NCBI GenBank assembly: GCA_038496675.1 | Contig: CM076655.1 | Span: forward strand, 21,486,518-21,550,517 | Origin: Rachycentron canadum | Taxonomy: Eukaryota > Chordata > Actinopteri > Carangiformes > Rachycentridae | Reading direction: 5' to 3' | DNA: 64,000 nucleotides | Shown here: positions 1 to 12,960 of the stretch, piece after piece | Numbering within the stretch: position 1 is the first letter of the stretch | How the letters are laid out: each line of letters opens with the position of its first letter | Made by a program: the position numbers and the translations under genes | The notes under the pieces: model-generated | Told to the model about the DNA's origin: nothing | The model's input: the letters and a program-made list of their open reading frames with translations, nothing else | Databases searched by the model: none

Positions 1-75
1 GCATTACCATTACGAGCATGTTAGCATGCTGACGTTAACACTTAGGTCAGTACAGTCATAATTCCTAAAATAATA
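1..75. repeat. Fragment of a percomorph interspersed repeat
   Basis: The segment contains the palindromic phrase GTTAGCATGCTGACGTTA. I recognise this from an abundant repeat in percomorph fish genomes. The window begins inside it, so the left end is cut off. No coding content. The family name is uncertain; recognition is from memory, not from a search. Confidence 0.5.
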
Positions 76-1060
76 ACTTCAAAAAAAAAAAAAGAAAGAA
101 AAACGGCAATTGAATTAAATTAAAAAGAAAATGATAAGTGACCGAGGCAGTGAAACATATCATCTGGGTTACTTTGACTTTAATAGTGATGAGGTGTTTT
201 CTGTATAAGCCTCACACAGGCACTGAATGATATGCAATTGTTCCTTCAGCATCTCACAGCAAATCAGCAGATGATGACAGTCCATACTGCACCATGACAT
301 ACACCCCAGTAAAATGTCATATCGTGAAAACTTCTTCTTCTTTTTTTTTTTTTTTTTTGCAACCCTTCCTCCCTCCACTCCCAGCACACTTGTAATCCAA
401 TATCCATTCCAGCATGGAAATGAGAAATAACAAGATTAGGAAACAATTTATATGAATCGCACCATGTTCACTCACTGTTTACGCTTTCTCAGGAGGGAAA
501 GGAGACTGTGGTCTCCATGGGAACTGTGGCTGGCCAATGGTGGGTGTTTTCTGCCTGACCGTATGACGTGCTGCCTGTTGAGATGGCTATTGAAGTTGGC
601 AGCTGGAGTGTGTACCCATAATTTTCATAGCAAAGTAAGTAGGAACCAGTAAAAGTGCATTACCAGAGAGATTATTTCAGCTCATCTTGCACAGACTGAA
701 TATGTTTGCTTTCTGGTTGTACTCTCCTCTTTCACTTATGAGTTTGTTTAGACACCAAATACACTCTGAGCTATATTTAAATATAGCTACTGTCATTTTC
801 ATTAACACAAACAGTAACTTCAAGCTGAAATTGCCATAGAAATGTTTAATTTTATGATTTTAAAAGTGCAGTGGTAGTTTTGCAAAACTGGAACTGCATT
901 AATATATCCAAAAAAGTGCTTGCATCTGTGTTTTTGCCTAATATCTCTATGGCTTTATTGTCTGTAAAGCACTTTGTAACCGCATTTTGAAGAGAGAGCT
1001 ACACAAATAAAGTTTATTATGTAAGGCAGATACAGCTGAGCCCTCAGGAAAATGTGCTGC
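76..1060. other. Intergenic or intronic DNA, no gene recognised
   Basis: AT-rich DNA with an interrupted T tract at about 331-358. Short ORFs here have no recognisable protein motif, and one is only a lysine run made by the A/T tract. An AATAAA hexamer near 1,005 has no gene attached to it. Confidence 0.6.
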
Positions 1061-1064
1061 TTCC

Positions 1065-1240
1065 TGTTCTGGGCAATATGAGCAGCGGCCTTGAAACTAC
1101 CTGTCGACATTGATCAGTCACGCGGCGGGCTTTCTCTGAGATGGGACTTGCAGTTATTAGAGCGAGAGGCTGTTAGATGGAGAAGCCTGTCGTCCGCTGC
1201 ATCTGACAATTCAGGTAAGCCCCGAGGAAAACTGCCCCCA
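1065..1240 (+). other. Exon-like segment ending in a strong splice donor
   Basis: A segment richer in GC and CpG than its surroundings ends in CAG|GTAAGC at 1,212-1,220, close to the donor consensus. The reading frame is open through the segment and continues to 1,492, but the protein is not recognisable. It could be an untranslated or non-coding RNA exon, a regulatory element, or chance. No matching acceptor could be assigned. Confidence 0.2.
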
Positions 1241-2730
1241 CCCCACCCCTCCTTACCCCAACCCTCAAGCACATCAGCCCTCTCCATCAGTCCAATTTCA
1301 AGTCAGAGGGCTGGTGTGATGTATTGGCTCTCACCAGAAGAGACTGTATGGCTGTCCAGTGCCATAGCTGTGAAAATGAGGACATCAAACCTTACTGTAG
1401 AGGCAGGTTTTAATAGGAGCAGGAAGCTCTGTGACAAAAATATGTTGTGTGTGGAGGTTTTTCTCAGGTTGTTCATCAATGCAGATGCCTGAATTACTTT
1501 CCCCACTGAAGATTACACGTGACTTTCAGAAAACAACCTTTCCTGTGTTTTAAAAAGGCAAACTCATAACTCACATTTTCAACAGCTTAAGGGTAAGAGT
1601 TTTTTTTTTTTAGCTACCGAAAACCTTAATTTTCCAGCTAAAAAAAGGTCAAATCATACAGCTGCATTATTGTTATTACTCTATTTTTCATGGTGACATA
1701 TTACCTTTTCACTCCCCGTTTATGTTGGATTTCAGCTTGTAATTAGCTTACCTCTCCGTGTTGTGAAAATATGACTTTATAATGTGCATCAATTACAGGC
1801 CATAATAGCTCATGGGTATGCAAGGAGTGTGGGGGCTGTAACTTGTCCAGGAGTGAAAATGCTCTGTTTGCATTTGATTGCGGTTATAGATCACCAAACA
1901 CACCTTAGGTATAACCTGTGTCAACTGCTCAGTGCTGGGGCTTTGAAGTTTAATTTGGTTGACATAATTCCTGTGATACTATTCCAGTGTAAATCGCAAT
2001 TTCCTTTTCATTACTCTCAGAGTTTCATGCAGATTTATCTGTTAAAAGCCTGTAAATTACATGGTGATAACAGACAATAAAGATCAGTAACCCTGTCTCC
2101 TAGAAATAATGTTCATATAACACATATTTGTTCTGGCAGCTGGAAGGAAATGGCAAATACTAACGAGAAGTTAGAAAAATATGCATAATTATATGTAGCA
2201 GAGGTGTCTTTTCTACTTCTTTTCTATATTGTAAATCATTTATATGAGCTTTATTTAACCAGGCACTCTGCTCAAGAATATGAATAAAGGAATGGATGTA
2301 GAACAGAGATAAGACGCACAACAAAATGCAGCCAATTACACACAAACACATACAAACAGCATCGCAAACAACTATCTGATTTATCTTGTAATCCTGCAGG
2401 TGAGGAGCCGCTGCTCTGCATAACATGAGATATTTTCAGACTCAGATATTTGATGTTATTTCATGTACACACTGACAATGGATAATAGACCTGTGTGCTT
2501 TTCTCTGTTCTCTCTTCTCTGTGCTCTTTGCTCATCTGTCAATACCAGTCAAGGTATTTAAAGGTATTCGAAATATTCCTTAATGGCCCCTGTAGAAAGG
2601 CGGCTCCCAACAGTCGCTGCCTGCTCGTTCTTATGCTTTGTCAGTATTTCTCTAAACCTCTTTTCATACTACCCATCCAGCCTCTGTCTTTAGAAATCTC
2701 CCCTGTCCTATAGAACCACACAGCAGGTAA
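1241..2730. other. Intergenic or intronic DNA, nothing recognised
   Basis: Unique-looking AT-rich sequence. Short ORFs on both strands have no recognisable domain. No tRNA, repeat family or hairpin gene was identified. Confidence 0.6.
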
Positions 2731-2734
2731 TATC

Positions 2735-3090
2735 TCTCTGTGGCAGCCAGCGGCAATGTCTTTCACACCCCCCAACAGCTCCCCCGTCAGAAAGCAGCCC
2801 AGGACGCGTTCATCCATTTGCCAGGGCCCTCCACTGTGGTCCTGCTCCATCAGGAGGCGGGTACCCCACAAGACCTGGGAACCCTTTTAATCAATGGCAG
2901 AGATTACAGTAGCAACGACCAGCTGGCGCCTGCTCAACACAAATGTCTTTGGCGTCTATGCAGGGGCCTGTTACCCCACTGGCTTTCCTGCAACCCCCTT
3001 ACTATGCGGGGGCAAAGACCACCAATGGCCTGCAGTCAAACACTGTGTCTTATGATTGACAGCGCTGTTGTGTCAGCGAAGGTCACATAG
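2735..3090. other. CpG-enriched unique segment with open + frame
   Basis: About eleven CpG dinucleotides fall in 350 bases, in a neighbourhood where CpG is scarce. A plus-strand frame stays open for 116 codons, but the predicted protein has no family signature that I recognise, and no convincing start or splice pair could be fixed. Candidates are a conserved regulatory element or an alternative exon. Confidence 0.25.
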
Positions 3091-6080
3091 TTTACCCTCA
3101 CAAAGCTGTCTTACAGTGCATTGTAAGAGAAAAGTTGTGAACTTGTGTTTACCTTCTCATGTTGATTTGTTTGTGATTCAATGAACTATTTTGTGCTGAG
3201 TTTGTTTTTGCTGCTTCTTACATCGACACGTTAGACATTTTGATTTGTACTCATCAAATTTGTGATTAGCTGCTGCCTTCACTTCTGCCGTCTTGAGATT
3301 TTCTCTCACTGGCACCCTGTCGACCGGCTTTCCATATTTCCCAGCATGTGGCAAAAGAGACATCTTTCAGAAAGTGTCCCAGTGTTATTTTTCAGCAGCA
3401 GTGATCTTAAAATATTCACGGTCATATTGGGTAAACCTTGGGCTCCGAGGTTGCCAAGGAAGTGTTGATAGAATTTGTTTCCCGCTGCAGCTGCTCGTCT
3501 GAACCCGACACTCCACACAACATCACTGCTGGGCACCAGCTCTGACGCAGATGAGTCTTGTTTGTGTTCATTCAGAAAAAAAAGTCTAACTTATTCATTT
3601 TCAGTCATATCCTGATGAGTGCCATTGATTTCATGTGGGGTTGTCAGGGGATCAGGTAACATTGCACGAACAGAAAAAAGTAGACTGTATTAAGTTTACT
3701 TTTTTGTCAAGTGTAGAATAACTTTTCCTTTTTTTCTTATTTATCACTGTCATAGTTTATGTATTGCTACAAGTGATTTTACTATTTGAGTGATTTGATA
3801 TTTACAGGGACTGAAATTGTCTTAGTTTGAGTATGTATAGCATTAGGAGCCTACACACACACAAACTGACAGTTAACTTAAAGCTGTGACAATATTTTTA
3901 TATTCACAGGGGATCAAATGACCCCTCCACAGAGGCTGAGGTCCAACTTAACCAAAAGAGTCAATGTTGCAGTAAAAACAAACAAATTAACAAATTATTA
4001 CTAAACAATAATGAAAGACCAACAGATTTTCCATCTAACGTAAACCAGCACCAAATCCAAACCTAACAGAAATAAAGCCACGAAAACAAGGTCGACTGGA
4101 CTCATCACAAAAAGAAAAGGAACAAGAGGACGAAACGCTAAAACGTTTACTGCTGCTGCTGCTGCTGCTTCTGTGGGCCAAGCTCCCTTCTGCTTTATAG
4201 GCTTCCTCTCAGTCAGGCCAGACCAAATACACCTGAGGAGACAGGACAAAAGACCATGAGTCAAAGATCATTTGCAAATCATAACCAGAAGAGGAGGAAG
4301 GATGTAGCAGCAACATGAAATGAGTCACTGATGATGACAAACCCGCTGAGAATTGTTAACAGCAGGCAGCTGTTTTCACTGGGAGAGCTCTAAATACTTG
4401 ACTGCATGCTACTTGTCCAGCACAAAGACAATGTCAGCAGCTGGCTGGTGCAAACGGAGCACGTAGCCACTAAAGAGCCTGATATTTTAACCAAGAATTC
4501 ATGGAGACCAAAAACAGAGCTAAAATCATAAAATCCCAAACTTCCATACACAACAAATTCAGGAAGATAACCCAAAATTAATGGCAATGTGGTTCTGTGT
4601 CAGTTGTGTGATGTGTCAGTGGTTTTTTGTCACATTAACTTTAATGGTAATAATTTCTTTACATCTCACTCCTGCTGCCCCCAAGTGGCCAAAAGTCAAT
4701 TAAAGCAGCAACCTTTAAAGCAAATATTTGGCAAAACGATTTCTGTCATCTTCACAAAATTGAAGCAAATACCAACACATTTATTTATACGTGAGCTGCT
4801 ATTCATACATAAACAGTTAGCTGCAATTTACACATCTCAAATAAATCCATTCATTCATGTCACTTACAGTTCCTGGCTGCCTTTCATGCACTTGTGTAAA
4901 TGTCCATGGCCTGGGAACTGATCCCAAACAGACATGATGACAGTGTTTCCCACAGTGAAACCCTGCTGGCTACACTCTTGTTCATTGTATTTCAACCTAA
5001 AAGGATATGTTACTATCCTTAGCTTCTTCTAAATGGGGAAAAAAAAGGTTTTCAATCAAGCTCAGAATTGTGGCATTCAAGTAAAACTGTAATTACTATC
5101 TAAACAAATTGATTGATGTGTTTTGCATTCAACAATAATAAGAGGTTGAGAAGCCAAATCAGTGCAGAGTGGCATGAAATTCTAACCTACACAGACCAAC
5201 TGACTTTTTGTGGTCCTCCTAAAAATGACCTTGGACAACTCATCTAACAAACTCTCTGGAGGGAATTTTCTGGTCGAGGAAACAAGCAGCTGGATGAAAG
5301 AGCACCTTGTCTGAGCAGTCAGGTATAAGCTGTTCAGCTTCATGAATGTACATGTTATACCCTCGGCCAGGTGAAGGTACAATCCACAGGCTGTTGCCGA
5401 GGAGTTTTCTTTGGCTCTGAGGTTGCAGAAGAGCGACACACTCAAAGACATCATACAGCCCTTGTTGGCTTCTTCCACCTCTTCACCTTGCCGCTTTACC
5501 CCCAAATGATGATAGAGAGCAGCTCCTCCGGCGATGCTTTGAATTTTTATGGGACATTTATTTTCTTTGGCTGAAAAAAAGAGAGCGCAAGAGAGGGTCG
5601 TTTGGTTGAGACGGTTGAGTTTGCCCTGGGATTCCTGGCGTGATGTCTGAAGAGAGTGTCAGTCATTTTTAGTTTGGGTTGCGTTAATTTCACTCTGCAC
5701 CTTTGGTTTGTACTGTAGGGGACCTGTCATGTCACCGTAGATGACAACTGACAGAAACATGTTACATGATTCATGGCCTCTACATAAATGACAGGCTCCT
5801 GTGCCAGTGGACGCGCTGATTTTCACATACTGTATCTGTCTGTGTTTTCCTGTTTGTCAACAATGGAAGAACTGTGGGAGTTTGGTCGGCCATTTTAAAC
5901 AATTAATCACAAGCCTGGATATGTTTTGCAGATATCTGTTATTCAGTTTTTCCTTCAGTCAAAAAGAACATCTCAGATTTCCATAATGTCATTCTTCCTG
6001 GGACAAATGTCACTTTTACCATTAATGTGTACTGGGCTTTCAACATTTCCACAGTTCCACAATTTTTATAATAAAGCCAC
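3091..6080. other. Intergenic or intronic DNA; short CTG repeat
   Basis: No gene recognised. A short perfect triplet array, about six CTG units followed by CTT, lies at 4,150-4,170. It makes an alanine run in the minus-strand ORF there, which I regard as spurious. The remainder is AT-rich unique sequence with several ORFs under 110 codons and no protein signature. Confidence 0.6.
4150..4170. repeat. (CTG)n trinucleotide microsatellite
   Basis: Six consecutive CTG units followed by CTT. It is not inside a recognisable coding exon. Confidence 0.85.
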
Positions 6081-6084
6081 AGAA

Positions 6085-6735
6085 TTCCTACCAGGAAAAA
6101 CAATCCAATTGTTAGAAATCATTTCTAATTTCAGATATCAAAAATGAAAAACAATTCCAGATACTCATTATGTAATTTTAATGCCCAAAATACATTGTGA
6201 CTAATAAAAATGTCATATCAAATATATATTATGTGAAATTATATGTTATTAATATGTGTAAGTTGTATTTGAATTGCATTGTTTCTAGATATAACTGTAG
6301 TTGTGAGTGTCCGTAATGATCCGTAATATCCGTAATCCGTAATAGTTACTACTTTCATTACTAGAATTTAGTAGAAAAAACATAATAAGAATACCACTGA
6401 AGATTGTGGAAAATTGAAATTCCAATACACATAAATGACAAAAGAGACGTGATCTATTTTAGGAAGAATCTCATTGATATGTTCTTTTTGATCCAGAAGA
6501 ACGGCCACTTAGGCTTTTTCAGGATTTTTGGATCTAGTTTAGATCTAGTAAGTTCTTAACATCTTGACGTACAAATTGCTAAGCATTTTATTATGAATAT
6601 CTTTAATTACTATTCTGACCAGTGAGAATGCAATTTTGACTGGGAGAAATGCTATGATGGATATCTAAAATGTAATTACAGATAGGAGTGCAGTTCGATT
6701 AAATGTTAAAACAGCTTGCCATAGTGGGAGGATTT
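6085..6735. repeat. Decayed interspersed repeat with internal GATATC/CCGTAAT-type motifs
   Basis: Recurring phrases of the kind AATTxTAGATATCxxTAATG are scattered through the segment, for example near 6,130, 6,285 and 6,655. At 6,309-6,344 there are four close copies of CCGTAAT. I recall a percomorph repeat built from degenerate units of this kind. Boundaries are approximate and the copy is heavily diverged. No coding potential. Confidence 0.45.
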
Positions 6736-7715
6736 TCTGTCATAAAGCCATTGGTGGATTAACTTTCCTAGAAGAGCCCAAGGCAAAAATGAAGTGCTGA
6801 GCTCCTATTAACCCCCCTTTCCTCCAATTTACTAAGATTTGCTGTGAGGTTATTTGATTAAACACATTCATTTAGGATATATCATCTAGGGGACATCTGT
6901 TAAATGGAACTGGATGCAGACACATAAGCAGCTAGTGAGTCTTAATCAAACCCCCAGGTTTGCCAAATTTATTGACCAAATTGACCAAATCTATCTATAT
7001 CCAGTAAGGACCAACTTCCTGGTTCAGCTTTGATCTACCATACATACTACGATCTTAGGTGTGTGCACAGTTTGAAAAGGATCATAACAGATATTTTTAA
7101 TGCAGTCAGTTTTGGTTAACGACCAAATAAAGCTGCTTATATAATCTTGCTAATATTATCAATGTCTGCTTTTCCATCCAGCTTCATGGTAGAGATGTTA
7201 TTGTGTTTGCACATTGCAGCATTTAACTCGGTGCACACGCATTAATATTATAATTCATATGAATAATGGTCAACACTAGAGCTCTAAGCTTTAATAAACA
7301 GGGAATAACCTTTGAGCTAATTGATCTTTAATCAAAGGAGCACTTTTACTTTTTTGGTCTTCCAAATTAGTGGAAATCCCAGTTTGGTATTAAACTAATT
7401 TAACTGAATTATACATTAATGTAATTATTTTGAATGACACGCTGTGTGATAAATGACTGCTTTCTGTCTTGCTGCCCTAAACCCTGTAACACTCCCACAG
7501 GAACTGGACCCTGCAGACCCCTGTGTGCATGAACTAAGTAAGTAAAGTTACTATCATAAATATTTCATCGAGAAAATTGCTTCGAGTCATAAATACATCA
7601 TATGAACGGGGGCAACTGGAACTCAGCCAGACGTCCTGTAACAGGGCAACACAATATACATCACCTCATAAAAGGCACCAATTAACCAGGCCCTCGTATA
7701 TCAGTTCCTAGTCAC
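6736..7715. other. Intergenic or intronic DNA, nothing recognised
   Basis: AT-rich sequence without recognisable exons, RNA genes or clear repeats. Confidence 0.55.
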
Positions 7716-8060
7716 TTACAAAGTCATTGCCTTCCTTCCTGCTCTCATTATCATCACATGCATTGGGCACCCACAAGAGCACACTTTACAGAAGTCAAGG
7801 GGAAGGGGAGGGACTGTTTTTTTCTTTTTTATCAGCGAGGGGTTTCCTCTTGCATTCTCCAGGGGCTCCAGGGGAGGAGAATGGGGCTGTAGCTTTCCAC
7901 ATGTCCCTGTGTGACATCTCCATTGTGCTGGGAGAAAACACTCACGCAGCGCGGGGCAGACAGCCTTCTGAAGTGTATGAATTTTGACAGTGGGACATAT
8001 ATCAAAGCACCTACTCTGCATATCACGACGTCCAACCCATCAGGTTCACTGGTTAGAAAC
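7716..8060. other. Unique GC-richer segment, candidate regulatory element
   Basis: Less AT-rich than the flanks, with overlapping ORFs of 76-101 codons on both strands and no recognised protein. Overlapping open frames on both strands argue for composition rather than coding. Candidate conserved non-coding element only; this is inference. Confidence 0.2.
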
Positions 8061-8356
8061 AATGAGACAGAAAGTAACAGGCTCCTCTGAGAGTGTTTCG
8101 TGACTTGTGGGGTCAGATGGTATTTGTGTCAAAGGTTACAGAGGCCCTTTCGAAGTTTAATACATCAGGGACTTCATATTATCGCTTGGATGCTCAGCAA
8201 AGAAAACAAAAACAGGAGAAAATTGTACTCAGAAATGTTTAGGAAGCTTTAGATGAAGACTGTTAAACAATAGCAAATATCTTATCATGAGAAAATAATA
8301 GGATTAACTAACTGATTTTACCTCTTCAATCAAGGCATAGCCTCACTTTTTTAAAA

Positions 8357-8402
8357 CTATATATACATATATAGTTAATATAATATATATATATATATAT
8401 AC
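8357..8402. repeat. (TA)n microsatellite
   Basis: Interrupted TA dinucleotide tract; the longest perfect part is about 8,383-8,401. Confidence 0.9.
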
Positions 8403-8455
8403 ACAATTAATCTTATTTACTTTGCATCAGTTTCTTTTTACTCAAGGGATGGGCC

Positions 8456-8740
8456 TTCATTTGTTGGTTGGTTGGCCAGTTGGCTTCTCACTTTGCTCCA
8501 GACTGAAATATCTCAAACACTATTTGATGGATTGCAATGTAATTCATGTTCCCCAGAGGAAGAATCCTACTGACTTTGATCCCCTGACTTTATCTCTAGA
8601 GCTACCAGGAGGGTTTTTTTTTTCTTTTGCGAAAAAGCAACTGAAAAGGCCGCCTTACAATTTATCTATTATGCCTGGAATCCAAAATAACCCTGGTGAT
8701 CCCTTGATTTTTCACCTGGTGACTCCAGGGGATAAAAAAA
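8456..8740 (+). repeat. Percomorph interspersed repeat, copy 1
   Basis: Contains the series 'CAGACTGAAATATCTCAAAC', 'GATGGATTGCAATG', 'CCCCAGAGGAAGAATCCTA' and 'CTCTAGAGCTACCAGGAGG', which I recognise as the backbone of an abundant percomorph repeat. A second copy in the opposite orientation lies at 34,893-35,270. The 140-codon ORF across this region is therefore a repeat artefact. The family name is not known to me. Confidence 0.75.
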
Positions 8741-9415
8741 ATTTCATTTATGCAGTAAAACATCTCTATCAATATTCAAAAGATAAACTGGCAGAGTCAG
8801 GATTTTTAGAGAACGAACCCTGTGACTCTTGTACCATTGGGTAGCATTTTTAGTGAAATTTGGTTTAAGGTTCTTAAGTAGACAAGTGAACCAATTTAAT
8901 AAGTTTGAAAAGAAGTGCACACTGCAGGGCAACGTTCACAGCATTCAGCCATGTGCACAGTTTTCATTACCTGATATAAAAATATGAGTGAAAAAAATCA
9001 AGTGCACAAGTGCAACTGTTTTGCCAAAAAACAAACAAAGAAAACATCTTGTTTAAACACATTGAAAATCTGGTGCACAGACTGGCGTCTTGCTGAAGTG
9101 GTGTTGTGGTGGCGAAGAGCAAAGTGAAGCAGCTCAGATTGAGACAAACAGTGCTGCTGTTTTTATAGCCTATATCTCCACACAGCAAATGGTGCTGCGC
9201 GCCATATCTGCCCCCTACATTATTTACACCTCGTTTTTATTAGGGCAATCTTGACATGTGTGTCTGGAGATCGATGGGAGTGTTTTTTTTTTTTTTTTTT
9301 TTGTTTTGTTTTTTTCTTTTTTATACCAGCCCTGCAGGGTAGCCAAAGTGGGCCATGTGCTTGGGTCTTACAAAAAAATAGTTAAATATAATGATGAGGT
9401 TGAGCTTTTTACTGC
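8741..9415. other. Intergenic or intronic DNA; T homopolymer
   Basis: A 20-base T run at 9,283-9,302 continues as T-rich sequence to about 9,325. No gene recognised. Confidence 0.6.
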
Positions 9416-9419
9416 CTTT

Positions 9420-9740
9420 GTTTAGATTTTTTTTTTCTTAAACAGGAAATACTCAGGATGGAGTGTGTGCCAAAAACGGGAGATTTAAGCTGATTGTTTT
9501 GATGGAATTAGTGTGTTGTAACACCCAGCGGGGCTTTGGGCGCTTGATGTCACCGAGGCAAAGAACAAATGTAAATACATCTGTTATTATAATAAATGGG
9601 TTGACCTGAGAGTCAACATGCATCCAATTATTTCTTAATTTTAATCACATACGAACCAAATTCTCAATGCGTTATTCATCCATGACCACAGTATCTAATT
9701 AGCAGAGGGGGTAAAACGTCTGAGTTTAAAAATTCACTGG
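9420..9740. other. Candidate conserved non-coding element
   Basis: Unique-looking sequence with several homeodomain-type TAAT cores (near 9,628-9,646 and 9,697-9,702) next to a CpG-containing block at 9,529-9,558. No open frame, repeat signature or RNA fold was recognised. The call is inference from sequence texture, and alignment to other fish would decide it. Confidence 0.25.
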
Positions 9741-12600
9741 CTTTATTTGACAAATGTATTAAATGAACAGAAATTTCTGGGTATAAAAAAAACATATCAC
9801 TGCTGCATAGTAAAAGCAATAGCAAAGAGGATACAGAGAGCATGGTGCCCAAATCAAGAGGTGATGTACAGTACTCATCATGTATTGCTCATTTTTTGTT
9901 ACCATTGTGATTGTGTGACACATCCATACAGTAAAAGGGAAGAGTGGGATTCTGGAAAGCTCATCTCAATAATACATATTTATATTAGTTGCTGTTGAGA
10001 TGGTATCCAAATAGATCTGACCTTGCCTCAGCTGGGGAGCGGAAATGAATTATATATAACCTATACAGAGTTCACTTGGCAAATAAGGGGGAATAATACA
10101 TACTATGAAGCGCTGAAGATGCACTTTTCAAGCCTTTAAGCCAGGGGGACATCGACATTGGTGAAGTGTCAAAGCCTGAAATCCATAGCAGATACATTCC
10201 TGGATTTGTAAAGGGATTTTCTTTGAAGCAGATTCTGGTGAATATTAATGTCCAGAGGAACTGAGGTTGTCTGGATTAGTGCGGCTCAAAATGGTTTCGA
10301 CAGCGTAGAGAGGCTGCACAGGTTAAAAATACCAAAAATAACCTTCAAATTAATCTTAAATAACCCCTTTACCTATCTGGGGTCAAAGTCATCTCACTGC
10401 ATTGAGTATTTTCATAAATAGCTGACATTTTTCTCAAGACAGAGGTGCCAGTGGCTAAAATAAGTAAATAAACTGATTTTTACCCTCCTTTTAGGTTTTA
10501 TATCATAAATTTGTATGACTAACCATATGGTGACTACTACAATTCGATGTTAGTACTTTCTGTCAATGGCAGCTTTTTAGTAAATTTTATAGTAATTTAT
10601 ATGAGATTTAAATCACTGCATCTATCTAACAGTTATATCTACTAGTTGCTTTTCTGATTGATATTTCAGATACAATACGCTGGGCTTATAGAATCACATA
10701 CACAGAAAAAAGTAGTGTATAAAATGGTTTGAAACACCTCCAGATACAACATAATAAACTATAAATAATAATAATAAATCATCTCTAAAAGGAGCCGTTT
10801 TCCTGCATTTCCCTCATGTTTACATTGTTTACATTGCTACTTTCAGTGTACGTAGACAAACCAATTTAGCCAATATTTGAAGCTACATTGACATTTCATT
10901 GACATGTTTCGTAGGTAAATGATTCCTTTTTGTGTAAAAGAGAAAAATATTAATTTAAGGAGCAGTAAGGTTCAAAAACATAAATTAAATGGTGATGAAC
11001 ACAGATGGCCTCAGACAGTAAAAGTAAATGGAGTCTATTCAAATATATCACCTTTAAACTGCTTTATGTTAAATCAAACTTACACCAGACTTTATTTCTG
11101 AGTTTAGACTTTATATAATGTGACAACTTTTGACTGGAACAAATTTGAAAGTCGGTGGTCTAATCTATAATCTGACCCCGATGATAAAACTTTATAGCTG
11201 CATAACTCTGTCCCATTAGGGTTCATCTGTATCCAAAATGGATCATTCATTCTGCACTTAGGTCCTGCAGAATGTATTTCAACCATCTGTTGACCCACCT
11301 GCAGTGAACACCTCCCAAACGCTGCCTCTTCCTCGTCTTCTTCTACACCGTGATGAAAGCCGGGGCTCATTGCCGGGAGAGAGAATGTGACTCCTACACC
11401 TCAATCATTTCAATCAGATGTATTAAGTTTTGTCTCTGTCACTGATGGAAGTCACAAGGTCGAACTGCAGAAATGAAGTTAAGACTCCATTTTATTTTCA
11501 ATCCCATCGCCTGTGATTCAGTATTTTCCTCTGATGGTGATTGCACAGACACGGATTTTAGAACAGGTATCAGAATCCTTTAAAATGTCTGATACAAAAA
11601 AAAACCTTTAATCATTTACTGATTGAAAGTTAATACATAACGCTGAAAATGTGAGTGGAAAACTTGACATTAAAATCTAAAATTTAAGCCTCCCATCCTC
11701 ACAGGTTGTTGGACTTAAAACTAACTACATATCGATGGAACAAAGGTTCAGTTTACATGCAAATGATTTAACAATAATAATTAATGTGTGTGCATGTCTT
11801 TATATAGTATCTATACTCACATACAAATCCACAAATTTCCAAATATGATTTACTCGAAACAAAAAAAAGTAACAGTCAATAGCAGTGAAGTTTCTAACCG
11901 ACTGATGAAGGCCATTGTTCTTCGTGCTGCATGCAGTCTTCTTAGATACTCACTGTCTTTCTGACACGTGTTATTAGGTTTGCTCCCTCCTCCTCCTTAA
12001 ACAGGCAAAAAAAAAAACAACCAAGTTATGTGTAGCCAGCATCTATTATTCCCGAGGAAATTTACAGAATCAATGCTGGCATTGATAATGCAAACATTCA
12101 ACGACTGGTGCATTATTGTGGATAAATATCCTCAGCTTCACAGGAAGTGATGTGTTAAAGAACCGGCCATCTACACAGGTGTAACGCCCATACTCTCCAT
12201 CAATAAAAATCAAATACACTGCGGCAATAAATACTCAACATCATACTGTTCATCATTTAAATGGAAATAAAATCAAGCTAATGAAATCTGAACATAATGT
12301 GTCAACACTTGATGTGAATGACAAACCTTTAAATGCAGAGAGCATGGAAATTAACTCAGCGGTGGTAAACAAAGGTATTTGAAAGTCAAAGTCTGGCAGA
12401 CATACTGCATTACTAGGGCATATTGTTATTGTTTTCTTGAAATATGAAATAAGAGCTTGAGAGTCTCTAATCATGAGCTGGGCCCTGCTGCAGAGAAAGA
12501 AACAATAATCAAGATGAGGCTCAGCAGACATGAGGACGATGTACTGCTGCATGACTAGTGCTAATAGCAGGAGAACGGACGGATGAGAGAAACCAGGATG
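9741..12600. other. Intergenic or intronic DNA, nothing recognised
   Basis: Mostly AT-rich. A GC-richer block at about 10,090-10,330 is unique-looking. ORFs of 83-99 codons on both strands have no recognisable motif. Confidence 0.55.
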
Positions 12601-12626
12601 AGAATTTCAGTGATTTCTTTTCAACA

Positions 12627-12639
12627 GGGGGGGGGGGGG
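12627..12639. repeat. G homopolymer, 13 bases
   Basis: Thirteen consecutive G. Such runs are prone to length error in sequencing. Confidence 0.95.
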
Positions 12640-12960
12640 TTGCCGGAGAACACCATTTGATGTAATTGCCTCCATATGGGGCTGTTGAGATAGCCGTGGT
12701 GCTGGTGCTCTTCTCCCTCCATCAGATACCAGTGTCTAAAAAATCATTTCTGTTGAACACAGAGTCCCGGAGCCTTCTGCCTCTCCCAGCTCGGAGCAGG
12801 TCATGCTGCCGTGGATAATAATGCTACCATGTGGACCTGGTTCAGGAAAAACACTTCCATATGTTGTATGTGCATGCTTCCCTTTCAAGATTTATGAATG
12901 AATAAGCTTCAGTCGCTCCCAAGCGTATATAGCCGGTGACAGGCTCATGTTTGGAATTTC
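12640..12960. other. Candidate conserved non-coding element
   Basis: Unique-looking and moderately GC-rich, with no open frame of note. Contains GGATAATAATGC (about 12,814-12,825) and ATTTATGAATGAATAAG (about 12,889-12,906). Regulatory role is inference only. Confidence 0.25.

Noticed and set aside
8422..8844. 140-codon plus ORF
   Set aside because: Lies over an interspersed repeat; no protein motif.
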